64,000 nt of DNA, taken from the NCBI GenBank assembly GCA_934045905.1, contig OW203768.1, forward strand, positions 8,956,316-9,020,315. The letters are read 5' to 3'. This stretch comes from Leuctra nigra (lineage: Eukaryota > Arthropoda > Insecta > Plecoptera > Leuctridae). Shown here in pieces: positions 1 to 10,758 of this stretch (position 1 is its first letter; each line of letters begins with the position of its first letter). Made by a program: the position numbers and the translations under genes. Below the pieces are notes generated by a model. The model made no database searches, had not been told where the DNA came from, and saw only the letters and a program-made list of their open reading frames with translations.

Positions 1-1337
1 ACCTGCATTCATACAAATAGTTGATAGGTACTTACGAAGAGCTATACAGAGTTACGACCTCACGGTGAACAACATACCTCCATGGCAGTGGTGTGTTCCT
101 GATGAGATGAAGTACTGGGTGGTTGGTAAGGCACGGAAGGAGGATTATGGAACGTTTGAGGTGCTGATGTTGAGGCCATCGCAGGGTATGGATCGGCAAG
201 ACTTTTGGTTTCCTTCTCGACCACCTCTGGAGGAGGGCGCTGCTGCAACGGACCCGAGACATTAGCTTGACGATGAAGTTGCTCGGGAGTGCCATGGACA
301 TATCTGGAAAAGCACAGTAGAGGTTCAATTCTTGACCAAAGGAAAACCAATTATCAAAAAAGTCAGATTGACTGCACAATCTCCTCTAGTATCTAAGTGA
401 GCTCTTATTTCATTGATTATATAGCAAGATCGATCGTCAAGGAGCATGACCAACAATAATTTTAGTCAATAGCCAATGTTTTACTTTGGCCGAGCGTATG
501 GATTTTCCACTTCAAATAAATAGATGAAAACTCCTAACAACACAGATGTCTATATCACAGATGACATACCTAGGTACCTAATTGAATACTTTAATTCTCA
601 CCTGAGTAATGCCCTTCCTCCTGTGAGTCCCAAACATCGTAGCGTTGTTGCTTGCAGATGTTTCGCTCCAGACACTTCACGACGCATGTAGATTATAACG
701 GGGTTGGAATCGGGGTCAGCTTCCTCTGGACACAATTTGTTGATCACGTCCCACAAACTAGCTACAATATAAAACCTAAATGTTAGTAGGTAACTAACAA
801 AGTTAGTCTCAAATCACCTAGAAGGATACAACCATACCTGCTGGCATGAAGTTGCCCATCACTCTATCACCCGATTCTAAGTGTAAGCCAAGGACCACGG
901 TAGACTCTTCCCTAGTCTTCAAAGCAGTTGCCATCTCAAGTTGGGCGTTGTTAGGAAGACCAGAGAACCGCATGGTGGACGTTGTGTCGAGAACATGGTT
1001 ATGATGTCTGAAAACATTCAATGTTCGGTAACTAAAGAAGCATGAACTAATCATTGATAAATCTCAGTCCATTAGTAGGTAGGTAGTTTCCTTACTTTAG
1101 ATCATACTCCTCCGATTGAAACCCCTGCTTTTTACATACTTCTTCCAAAATCTGAACAGAGAAAATTTGGAAAATGTGGTTAGGGACGTCCATTCAGGAT
1201 TTATCACAATTAAAATCGCACTTGCTGTCCTAGCAAGCTATAATACTTGCCTGAAGAATTGTCGTATTCGGCGTTACTTTCACGTTTTGCCTTCTTCCAT
1301 TAGGAGTTAATACGGTAACAGTTTTATTCGATGTCAT
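1..1337 (-). CDS. ASPSCR1: TUG / ASPSCR1-like tether protein, N-terminal part (partial, runs off left edge)
   Basis: Exons read on the minus strand: 1251-1337, 1096-1151, 838-1007, 602-761 and 78-303; an acceptor at 3-4 suggests the next exon starts at base 2. Phases join without a break for 233 codons from ATG 1335-1337. The translation follows the TUG family: an N-terminal ubiquitin-like fold with NGRRQNVKV near residue 14, EEVCKKQGF near 32, LPNNAQLEM in exon 3 and GLTGGRALLR closing exon 4, then a low-complexity Pro/Ser/Gln linker in exon 5. In animals TUG binds p97/VCP and in vertebrates tethers GLUT4 vesicles in the cytosol. The C-terminal UBX region lies outside the window. Intron 1 uses a GC donor (CAG|GCAAGT). 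The family call is firm; the fly-level function is inference. Confidence 0.88.
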
Positions 1338-2962
1338 CGTAAAACTTTTGACAGCTAAAACCGGATTGTTGATTGTCACGTTTTTCGTTGATGCACGCAC
1401 ACAACTTCACAAGTGAAATGAAAATGCGCGTGCGCATCGTGTGTGCGCTGATTGGTCAAATAAGCGGTTAAATTAGACCTCGGCGGGAAAAAAACTTTCA
1501 TGTGAAGAATTTTTAATAAATTGATTTGCAAATGTTGTTCCTCTTTGCTAAAAAAATAAATAAAAATAAAATAAAAAAGGGGACTCTACAAGAGAGATCA
1601 CACTAAAATTTAAATATGTTAAAATCCAACTGAACCTCTTGCTCAGCCTCTCAAGTTCTGAACTTCCTATGCCCTCCTTACTGACTAAGTTTCTTTCGTG
1701 GCTTCCTTCAGTCGAGAGGAAACTGTTGGGAAGATTTCCTGCTGAATTCCTACAGTCGTCAGTCGCCTCCTTCTCATCGTCATCATCTTCATCATCCTCC
1801 ACATAATCATCAATCAATTCTTATTCATCTGTCGCCATTGCCTAGTTGTAGAACAGTGAAACGTTAAACACCACTAAAATAAAATAAAAACTATATTATA
1901 TAGGTATTCTAATGATGAAAATTCTGTAACCACTAGCCAGGGGTGAACTGTCGAACTAAAAAATAATAAGCCCTAAATTCGACCAAAAACTTTTGGGGGG
2001 GGAAATATGTTTGCGCACGTAAAGTATGGGGTGTAATCATGGGGGAGGTCTCCCATAGCCAGATACAGGCCCGGTCCCCATTCATTTTGACCATTTCTAT
2101 GCGGCTAGGACTCTTTTTATCCTTCAAAATGTGTTATATTCCTAGCAAGGGGCTCGCGCCCGCTTGTGACGTCATGATTATGGCCCAAGGCGCCCGCCCA
2201 CAACATATCAACACAATGACGTGTCTCGCGTCTCGGCATGTTTATTTACAAGTTATCTCACCAGGAGCGACAGTAAACAGATCCGCGAGAGAGCGAAAGT
2301 GTTGAGGGAAATTGACACGTCATTTACACTTTCACTGGCTCACGCGCTGACGGGGATGGCATAATGATGAAGACGGAGTGATCGCTGTGGTATACTTGTG
2401 GTCACTGAAGGTCAATGTGTCAATGGACGTAAGATCCGTTCCGTTCAAAACACACGAAAATAATTAAATTTCAGTCACAAAATTCCATTTACGAAATTTG
2501 TTTAATCTTTTCAGCGGAAACATGTACAACCAATAAATGAGTAGAGAAACAAAATACTGAATCCGGGTTCTCAACATTGTTACTAAAGAGACAAATCCAT
2601 TGTGTTAGGAAAACCATAAACACAACAACAATTTAGTATCTGTGCCACGACCGAGAGAAAGGAAATCAAAATTATTTCTTGGAAATACCGTCAACTTTTC
2701 ACATATTCCACAAAAATCTCAATCATCCAGGTTTACCGGACTTCAAAGGGGACGAATGAAAATGGAGCTCATTTATGTAGATGCTACTCCCTTCTTTCAG
2801 ATAGTACTAGTACCTTTGAATTAGTATGACAGACATGTATGACGTCACTTCTCCGACGTCATTGAGCGCATGGCAAGCACGTGGTTGTGTCACTCAACCC
2901 GTCACCCGACATTCCCGTCATGTCATTCTTGCGCAATAGGTGTTGAGTGTGTGCATCTATAG
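1338..2962. other. Intergenic, TUG upstream region; no supported gene
   Basis: Bases 1338-1500 should contain the TUG promoter and 5' UTR; I see no clear TATA box. On the minus strand 1548-1817 there is an open frame with an Asp/Glu-rich stretch, but it has no recognisable domain and I do not call it. The rest is AT-rich with several TGACGTCA-like words (2165-2175 and 2838-2860). Nothing else is supported. Confidence 0.5.
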
Positions 2963-3496
2963 TCGTCAACCTGCGGCTCCTTGGTGGTTCTTGAATGGCT
3001 CTTTATAACTGGAATCGAAACATTTGAAAATTCGAAAACAAAACGCCCTGCCGGGCAACAATAGGAACGTTATTTGATTAAGTTTGTTCATTTTTGGAGT
3101 CCCAGAATCACTCTTAAATTGTTGAAATTCTAAAAATGACACCCTCGGGGCAACAATTATAATGCTATTTGATTCAATTGGTTCAATTTAGAGTCCCAGA
3201 ATCACTCTTAAATTGTTGAAATTCTAAAAATGACACCCTCGGGGCAACAATAATGCTATTTGATTCCATTGGTTCAATTTAGAGTCCCAGAATCACTCTT
3301 AAATTGTTGAAATTCTAAAATCCGCTCTGCGGGGCAAAAACTTAGAGTTTCGTCAAAATATAAAAATAAGCTAGTAATTTAATTTATTATTTTCGGTGTA
3401 TTATATTTGATTGCCTCTACTGCGGCTCCCATTATTATCTAATTTATTAATTTTTGGGAAATTGACTCCTTCACCAAAAAGGGTTGCCGACCCCTG
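2963..3496. mobile_element. Decayed hAT-like element with internal tandem repeats
   Basis: The right end reads GGTTGCCGACCCCTG, the reverse complement of the CAGGGGTCGGCAACC terminus common in hAT elements. The left end starts TCGTCAACC, so the outermost CAGGGG appears lost. CTATAG flanks both sides (2957-2962 and 3497-3502), consistent with a partly preserved target duplication. The interior carries the tandem array described separately. No transposase frame is present. Confidence 0.55.
3039..3330. repeat. Tandem repeat, unit about 91-94 bp, about three copies
   Basis: The word GAGTCCCAGAATCACTCTTA starts at 3097, 3191 and 3282, giving periods of 94 and 91 bases. Each unit also has a GC-rich patch (CCCTCGGGGCAACAAT or a variant). 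The copies at 3097 and 3191 are nearly identical; the outer ones diverge. The array sits inside the hAT-like remnant. Confidence 0.8.
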
Positions 3497-3502
3497 CTAT
3501 AG

Positions 3503-4067
3503 GCGATTCACATGAGGAGCATAGCATTTTCTATATGGGGGGTAAAAATACCTACAATCAAAAATCAATTTCCAAGCAAATATAGAAAAGTCCCCTCGTG
3601 TTTTGTGTCGTGCTCTGATGGCTTGCTTTGCTCCTAGGTCCCAAGGAGCTACGACATTATGGACGACAATATTACCGGAGTAATAACTCTGCATGCATCA
3701 TCTGTTTCACTTTCAACTGCACGTGGTTATGAATGTCAATATGGAGGTCTCTTTGCCGACAGTTCTGAGAATCGAATCAATCATATTCTCAACGCTATCA
3801 CGTCATGAACTCTGTCATTATGTCATAAAGAGGTTCGTCCTATCATCTTCGTGAAAGGTAACATCATTTGAGAAGTGGTAAGTGGTAACTCAATTACTAA
3901 GAAACACATCTCCAAGGTGTTCCAAGAAGACCATACTCTGGAGATTATGGTACACCCACGTTTAATAGTTCTTATACCAGTTTCCCATATACCAACATGA
4001 GATTTGGCTGGCTTCTTTTGACGCTGACCACTAAAAATAATAATCAAATACTAATACAATGCACAAT
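3503..4067. other. Intergenic; nothing recognised
   Basis: AT-rich sequence without a convincing frame, repeat or RNA signal. Short frames on the minus strand (3497-3694, 3823-4047) have no domain-like content. Confidence 0.4.
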
Positions 4068-4137
4068 GTATATTATATTATATTATATTATATTATATTA
4101 TATTATATTATTATATATTATTTTTATATTATATTAT
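4068..4137. repeat. ATATT pentanucleotide microsatellite
   Basis: A run of TATTA/ATATT units, slightly interrupted after about 4110. Confidence 0.85.
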
Positions 4138-5075
4138 GCATCTGGATGAATGGTAGCTGTTGGGACTGAGATTATCTTTTTATATAGGTACACTCAAACC
4201 CTCAAACCGTATTTGAACGAAACGCATTTTTGGCTGCTGGTCAGGTTCCTTAACAATCAACCCTTGTTATTACCAATGAAATCAGAGCTCACAATCCTTT
4301 TCTTTAGAATACCGCTTATTATTTGTTTGAATGTTCATTTTCGTGCCTCCCCCTCCCCCTCCCCCTGCACGCACATGATTGCGTGTGGGTCCGGGTCCTC
4401 ATGCACCAGACCCGGACCACGTCTAGCTCGAGCGCTCGTCCGGCGATGAATGAAACGCGGCGTGAGTAATCTTGCGTCGCGCTCGCTCAACCACGACAAG
4501 CGATGATCGAACCACGGTCTTCCGGCTCCGGGAGAAAGCAGAGCGAACCATAGTTCACATCCGTTCCTACACAAGACACAACAAAGCGCGGAGACACATC
4601 GATTACACCGCCCTCCCGCGCGCGTTGACCGCTGCGTGCTGTGACGTTATAGGACAGTTCCTCTCAGATGCGACGTGATGATCGCCCTCCCTGGCGCAGG
4701 TCATGACCCCGCAATGACCAATCTGACGTCATGACATGGGGACGCGACACCGACCCCGGAATGTAAAGTAAGGTTCCCGTGAATCGTGTTCAAATTGCAA
4801 ATCGCATCGCGGGACGAGAAGTTGCGATTTGAAGGCGATTTAATTCCAGACCACCCTCACTGCGATCGTAACTTGGTTCGACAAACGATCGACAACTCTT
4901 ATGATGAGAGACTAGCATTGACTCGAATTCGTAATCGATCGACTATGACGTGTCAATGTTATTCTCCCATAAGAGTTTTCGATCGAATGTTGACAAAAGT
5001 TTGACGACCATTATAAACTTCCCTCTGTAGTTACTTCGACGCAGTCGTCGCACGGCAATCACGGCTTACTTCAAC
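4138..5075. other. Intergenic with a CpG-rich patch and a hairpin
   Basis: From about 4350 to 4780 the sequence becomes clearly richer in G+C and CpG than its surroundings. It holds a perfect 10-bp stem (GGTCCGGGTC / GACCCGGACC, 4388-4418, 11-base loop). A second imperfect palindrome lies at about 4870-4990 (GATCGACAACTCTTATG against CATAAGAGTTTTCGATC). No coding frame is supported. Confidence 0.45.
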
Positions 5076-5547
5076 CATAGAGATTCATATACTTACAGAG
5101 AGGGGCAAGTAGATAGCCAGCCTTGGTATGATGCGATGTACATTGTCAGGGTAGATCTGAGCATGCTCAGCCACCATCTTGGAGATTATTTCAAAAATTA
5201 CTTTAAAAATGGCACCCCCCTCGATTGTAATGTTGTTGGCAAGAGACTTGAATGTTACTTTGTACTAACCTTCAGTGCATACTTCACAGTAACAAACAAC
5301 ACAGAACAAATAAATGTACAGTAAAAACAAGATATAATATTGTAATAGTCTTCTGATTCAAGTTAAAAACGTGTTTCTAGTAAGTTTAGATTTGACAGCT
5401 CAAAGTAATTTTTTCACTGCCTTCCGAATTAATTTTCCATTTCAGTGGCAGTGAATTATTAAATATCTCCAATATGGAGAAAAAGGATCTTTCAAAATTA
5501 GTCAAGCATTAACCAGTAGTTACCCCTCTCTGTAATATATCTCTATG
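5076..5547. mobile_element. MITE, 472 bp, flanked by CTTCAAC
   Basis: The left end CATAGAGATTCATATACTTA is matched in inverse at the right end (ATATCTCTATG), followed inward by CAGAGAGGGG / CCCCTCTCTG. CTTCAAC occurs on both sides (5069-5075 and 5548-5554), which fits a 7- or 8-bp target duplication. The interior has no coding frame. Confidence 0.65.
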
Positions 5548-6040
5548 CTTCAACGAACCTCGACTCCAAATCGGACGTTGAGAGCCACGGGGCTGGGGAG
5601 CTCGCGAACAATTACTCACTGTAGTGATGTATTCGTAAACAAAGAGGTGACAGGGCGGGCGCGACCGTTTTATGTGGCTATTTGGAGAGGTGGCTTTATG
5701 TCATGGACACACTGAAAGAATAATGGTTCAGTAGGTACATTATTTTGATCACATTCTTTAAAGATTACGATTTTGAAAATATCAAACAGTATAAAATATT
5801 TTATTTTTAAAGGGATGCAGCCTGCCACCACGCATAAAACACCAGTGTTGTGACTTATCTAGATAAAATTATCTAGATAATTATCTAGATAATTATTTTT
5901 TATCTTTATCTTTATCTAGATAAATAATTTTCATGTTATCTTTATCTTTATCTAGATAAAAAAAATCGTTATCTTTTGTTTTTATCTAGATAAAAAATAT
6001 TTATCTATTTTAATTTTAAAATACCATGTAATGTAAATCC

Positions 6041-7191
6041 CCATAAAAAACACTCCGTGTAAAAATACCAGCTAAGTCTCTTCAACTATAAAAAAATAGA
6101 AGAAATCGTAAAATTCAGCACTGAAAAGTAGTGATATCAAAAAATGGGCCAAGTCAAAACTTAATTTTAAAAACCAAAATATACTTGGCGCATCGTGTAT
6201 ATTATAGAAGTGCCAAAAATCATTGTGCCTAAATATATATAATATACCTTTAATGCCTTAAAAAACGATGGCCAAGTATATTTTGGTTTTTAAAATTAAG
6301 TTTTGACTTGGCCCATTTTTTGATATCACTACTTTTCAGTGCTGAATTTTTAGATTTCTTCTATTTTTTTATAGTTGAAGAGACTTGGCTGGTATTTTTA
6401 CACGGAGTGTTTTTTATGGGGATATCACTCCTTTTTTAGATTATTCTCACAACGTGTAACACTTATCGGGGCAACAATGACTAATTTCTTTAAAAATAAT
6501 AAGCAATAATAAGGTACTAAATAATGCTATTAATGATAGTACATGAAGTATAGCGAAAGCTTCGATCGAATCGGTTCAGCCGTTTTTGAGATATGGCATC
6601 TTTTCCGGTTTTCAAAATGGCGGCTGAAATAACTGAAATGATATGCATCATTATAAGCCTTCTAAATATGTAGTTATTCTAGTAAAAGATTATGAAAGTC
6701 TGATTCTTCATTATTAACGTCATTTCCGGTTTCAGTTATAGTAGATTTCTACTTCAACTATTGATATTCCATATATATGAGCGTTTGAATCATTTGGCGC
6801 TGTTTCAATCCGATCGGTCTAGCCGTTTTTGAGATATGACGTCACTTCCGGTTTCAAAATGGCGGCTTCCGGTTGGTTTTATAAAAAGGCACCTCAGACG
6901 CCAAAAGTGCTTATGTGGTAAACATTTCAGATCGATCGGCTCAGCCGTTTAGGCTGCGGTGGTGACAGCGGTGTTTGTTTCCTGACATCTGAATCAAGCT
7001 CGAAATTAAGATATTTCGCAACAATGTGATATTTTTCAATTTTGAGATCCAGTAGGCCGAAAATGCTATGTTGTTGCATACAGTAAAAGTGGTTGGTCTG
7101 CTCCTCAGTTTATATAGTCTTTTACGTTATGTTGAGTAACTGTGAGTGTACAGTACGACTTGGCTGGGTGGAGCGACCGCTCCACTAGATT
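6041..7191. mobile_element. Helitron-like repeat, copy 1 (fold-back 5' part, hairpin 3' end)
   Basis: It shares both boundaries with 62301-63659. It starts CCATAAAAAACACTCCGTG, folds back on itself over 6041-6420 (arms about 165 bp), then has a body with repeated words such as TTCCGGTTTCAAAATGGCGG and GATCGGTTCAGCCGTTT. It ends with the hairpin GTGGAGCGACCGCTCCAC and TAGATT. No target duplication or terminal inverted repeat joins the two ends. This copy lacks about 120 bases near 7000 that copy 2 keeps. Confidence 0.55.
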
Positions 7192-7204
7192 AGAATTCAT
7201 AATA

Positions 7205-8021
7205 CCGGGTGGCGCAAAAAAAAATCACCCTAATTGAGACGGTTTTATATCGAAACTATTTTAGATAGGATATTGACATTTGTACACATACCTATTAGAA
7301 AACATACCAAAATGTAATATGTAAAAGTTTCAAAAACATTACTATTGTAGGAAAAAAATTACAGCTGTTCAAATTTGGTTGCCAAAATATTGATTATACG
7401 GAGCTCTAATAGCGCGCGTCCAGAAAACTTCCAATGGCCGGGATGCTGTTTCTCAAAACTACGTAAGATATCAAGCTGAAAATTTCAAATTAAATTCAAA
7501 ATAGATTAAGATCGATTGTGTAAAAATTTCAATCAATATCAATTTATGTAACGAAAGTTATTGTATCTTGAAGTTGAGCATGAAAACAGAATAGTGGGGG
7601 AAAAATCACTTTTATAACGTGTGTAAAATTTAGAAATAATCTACATTATTCTGATTTTACGCTCAACTTCAAGATCACATAACTTTCGTTCAATTTATTT
7701 AAATTGAATGACATTTGTACACAATTGATCTTATATTTTCGATATATTTTGAAATTTTCAGCTAGATATCGTACGTAGTTTTGAAGAAACAGCGTCCCGG
7801 CCATTGGAAGTTTTCTGGACGCGAGCTATTTGAGCTCCGTATAATTAATTTTTTGACAACCAAAATTTGAACAGCTGTAACTTTTTTCCTACTATAGAAA
7901 TGTTTTTGAAACTTGCACATATTACATTTTGGTATGTTTTCTAATATGTGTACAAATTTCAGAATCCTATTTATAATAGTTTTGACTTCTCAATCAGGGT
8001 GATTTTTTTTGCGCAACCCGG
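7205..8021. mobile_element. Palindromic fold-back MITE, TA-flanked
   Basis: Almost the whole 817 bp is one imperfect palindrome. Ends are CCGGGTGGCGC and GCGCAACCCGG, with TA on both sides (7203-7204, 8022-8023). Matching inner words include CCAGAAAACTTCCAATGGCC against GGCCATTGGAAGTTTTCTGG. It is non-coding. The TA target fits a Tc1/mariner-type transposase, which is inference. Confidence 0.7.
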
Positions 8022-8560
8022 TATAGTAAGGAAAGAAGCTTAACTTAATATTATGTCTTACATTCTATTTACTTACTTAGGTACCGCATCGTTCCTACCA
8101 AAAATACTGTATCCTATCCGCCAATACTTTTCAAAACATTTGTTAGAAAATAATGTTATAATGAAATCTGTGATAGATAATGAGGCATATGCGACGTTTC
8201 CAAATTTACGCATTAGAAAATTAAAATTATAATCCCGTATAATAAAAATAGTCCCTTCCCTTTTAGTAAATTTTAATCACAGGCAGTAGGAACATCAATA
8301 ATCTGGTTAGATATGCCTATAAAGTAAATGTTTATAGATACCTTATTATAATACCTATGTAAAATGAAATTAGACGAGATTTTAGAAAATTATCTTTTAT
8401 CTTTTAATATTTATCTAGATAATTTTTTTTATCTTTATCTATTATCTAGATAATTTTTTAAACAATTATCTATTATCTTATCTAGATAAATTTTTGGCAG
8501 TTATCTATTATCTTTATCTAGATAAAAATAAAATTATCTAGTCACAACACTGTAAAACAC

Positions 8561-9197
8561 GGGTCGAACCACGCAACTTACGCATGAGTGTGGCTGCCCC
8601 TCGAGTGACCTTGGTCTCGGGAGAACCCCAGTGAAGGTGGCATTGACCAGCGCCTATCTGACCTCGCCTCCTTGCCGTGGAGGCAGATGGATATTTATAG
8701 CAGGTCATTGGTCAGTTCAGTTGATGCCAAGAAGATTGCCATGATGTTGACACAGGGCTCGAACCAGGTACAGTGAAGTGGCGACGAATAGGTAAACAAG
8801 TTATTACAAATCGGATTTTTATTGATAAAATACTGGTTATTAAATTCAAAATGAATTGATTATTCCAGGAATTATTGGAAAATATGTCAACGAGTTAACA
8901 GACATATTTTAGGCATGACTTGTAATATTTTGTTAGTAGTGTGTGATCTTCCTTGATTTTCAAATTATCTTCATATTTTTTTAAAATTATTTTGTGAGTA
9001 GGTATTTTAAATTTCTCTATTCCTTTGTATATTATCTTTTATGATTGTTTATGCTATTATTGCATTAAAAAAGAAAAAGAAATACAACTTTTTTTCTTAT
9101 ACTTCACAGTTAAAGTTTTGAACATAAACTTAACAAAGTTTAAAGTCATCACTCCTTCCCCAAAGAAAATGGACCAGAAATGAAATACTTTATTGTA
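8561..9197. other. Intergenic; nothing recognised
   Basis: Flank of the hAT-like nest followed by AT-rich unique-looking sequence. No gene, RNA or clear repeat seen. Confidence 0.4.
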
Positions 9198-9423
9198 CAC
9201 TCTGAAAAACAAAAATTGATCGTTGAACAAATTTGAATGACTGCTGGTCATGTCCCATAACTAATCAAAGCTAGTTATTATCATTGAAATGTGAGGTCAT
9301 CTATTAGAGTGAGACAATGAGATCGATTGGACTGACTTCTGATGGTGCGATCTTACATGTATCAGCCCAACAGCCTATCAGATTTATTGAAATTTGAACG
9401 ATCAATTTTTGTTTGGCCAAGTG
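9198..9423. mobile_element. TA-flanked MITE, same family as 57423-57629
   Basis: Its right half (GATCAATTTTTGTTTGGCCAAGTG followed by TA) matches the end of 57423-57629 over its whole length, and the left end (CACTCTGAAAAACAAAAATT) is the partner inverted repeat. TA lies at 9196-9197 and 9424-9425. It is non-coding. Confidence 0.7.
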
Positions 9424-9425
9424 TA

Positions 9426-10665
9426 CATTTTGATAATCAAAACGTTGTTCCTTGAGCATTTGATCCATTGTTGTGATATTTGTGAGGGTCGAAACTACGG
9501 GTTTTCCCGTGCCTTGAGAATGCTCCATGAATGCAGCATGAGTAAAATGTTTTCATTTGCTCTAAGGGTTGGTTCTTCTGGCGTGTGATTATAGAATTAA
9601 ATCGGAACGCTGCATGTTATTTTGAGTTTATTCTAATCAGCTGTAGCAATTATCATGACCTGGAGAAACCCAATGAAGCGAACTATTATTATTTACGAGT
9701 CGCTCCGTGATGAAGGGGAGAAGTAAATCTATGCTGTTCCAGTGTGTTGTTGATGCAATTAATTGGTAGGAAAGATGCCAGGGCGCAGTAACATTCCTGG
9801 CCGGGCAACTATACATAAAAAAAATTAAGAATACCTACTCGAATCCTCTACTGAGTGAAACTACTTCTAGAAATTGGCCTCTAATATATTTCAAATTATC
9901 AAAAATTCGGCCATTAATTTACTAAACTAACAAACTATGCGATTTTCTTCATGGTAACAATTCTGATTGACAAATTTTATGTTTGCCAAGATCAGTTTGA
10001 TCAGTTGGATTTAGTCAGTTTGACGTTTGAAGAGCCAATAGTTGAGAAAAAGAGTTTACACTATTTACACTATTATTTTATCCCGTACAATATTTTGTAT
10101 TATTAATATTAACCATAAACTCTGATCACAATCATATCCAAAAAGGTGCTTCAAAATATTCTTTTCTGTATATTAAATAAACACTGTAAAATTGTAAAAA
10201 AAGAAATATATATATATATATATAATCCTTGATTTTACTAGAAGTTTGCTATATAAATCCCTTATTCCTTAAATATAAAATAAACGTAAATAGGTACTAT
10301 ATCTTCTTTTGTTAATGCATTGTTTTAAATAAATAAGTTGCAAATATTGAGAGATAATCATCTGAATCTGATAGAACAGCGAAAGAAAGGTGGAAACACC
10401 TAACTCCAAAGATTCCATCCAGATGACATAACACTACGATTAAGACTACAACAATGTACTTCTCAATGAACGTAATCGATTACCCTTGTGCCAATCTCCT
10501 CTGGAAAACCCTCTGAAGAAACTCGACATAGATGTTTGAGTTCTTTGAACGTCGGGCCAAGGTGTTATGCAAGTTGGGAATTCTGAGAGTCGAGGTCCGC
10601 ATGGAGCGCGATGGTCGAGAGTGTGGGGGAAAGTGATCGCAAGATCGGGAGGGTGAGGAGCTTTC
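9426..10665. other. Intergenic; upstream region of the protease homologue
   Basis: AT-rich, with a TA dinucleotide microsatellite at about 10207-10224. The last 200 bases before 10666 gain G+C and probably hold proximal control elements. No coding frame supported. Confidence 0.4.
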
Positions 10666-10758
10666 TATATAACCAGGCCGCTGCAGCAACACTCAAAGCA
10701 GTTGTGAATCGAGTGTCAAAGGGTGAAGTTAGTGTTGTGATCTTACATTATTTAGAAG
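10666..10758 (+). promoter_or_regulatory. Core promoter and non-coding first exon of the scarface-like gene
   Basis: CTATATAACC at about 10664-10673 is a good TATA box. About 30 bases downstream AAGCAGTTG (about 10696-10704) contains a GCAGTT initiator-like word, so transcription probably begins near 10698. The first exon would end at 10758, followed by a strong donor (AAG|GTAAGTGAG). The next acceptor is at 13739-13740, seven bases before the start codon. The exon is non-coding; the intron is about 2.98 kb. Confidence 0.55.

Larger units (their letters stand above)
5843..8552. mobile_element. hAT-like non-autonomous transposon hosting two nested elements
   Basis: The ends are CAGTGTTGTGAC and GTCACAACACTG, exact inverted repeats. 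The 8-bp duplication TAAAACAC lies on both sides (5835-5842, 8553-8560), the length hAT elements produce. Inside each end is a cluster of the palindrome TTATCTAGATAA: six copies by eye at 5853-6000 and four plus a half at 8410-8540. There is no transposase frame, so it must have been mobilised in trans. The centre (6041-7191 and 7205-8021) consists of later insertions. Confidence 0.8.

Noticed and set aside
1548..1817. Minus-strand frame with Asp/Glu-rich start
   Set aside because: Begins with a low-complexity acidic run and shows no family resemblance. A stop codon lies just upstream of it after an ATG. A decayed pseudogene is possible but unsupported.
5853..8540. TTATCTAGATAA arrays as a CRISPR-like array
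   Set aside because: Spacing is irregular, units are palindromic 12-mers, and they sit at both ends of a transposon in a eukaryotic genome.
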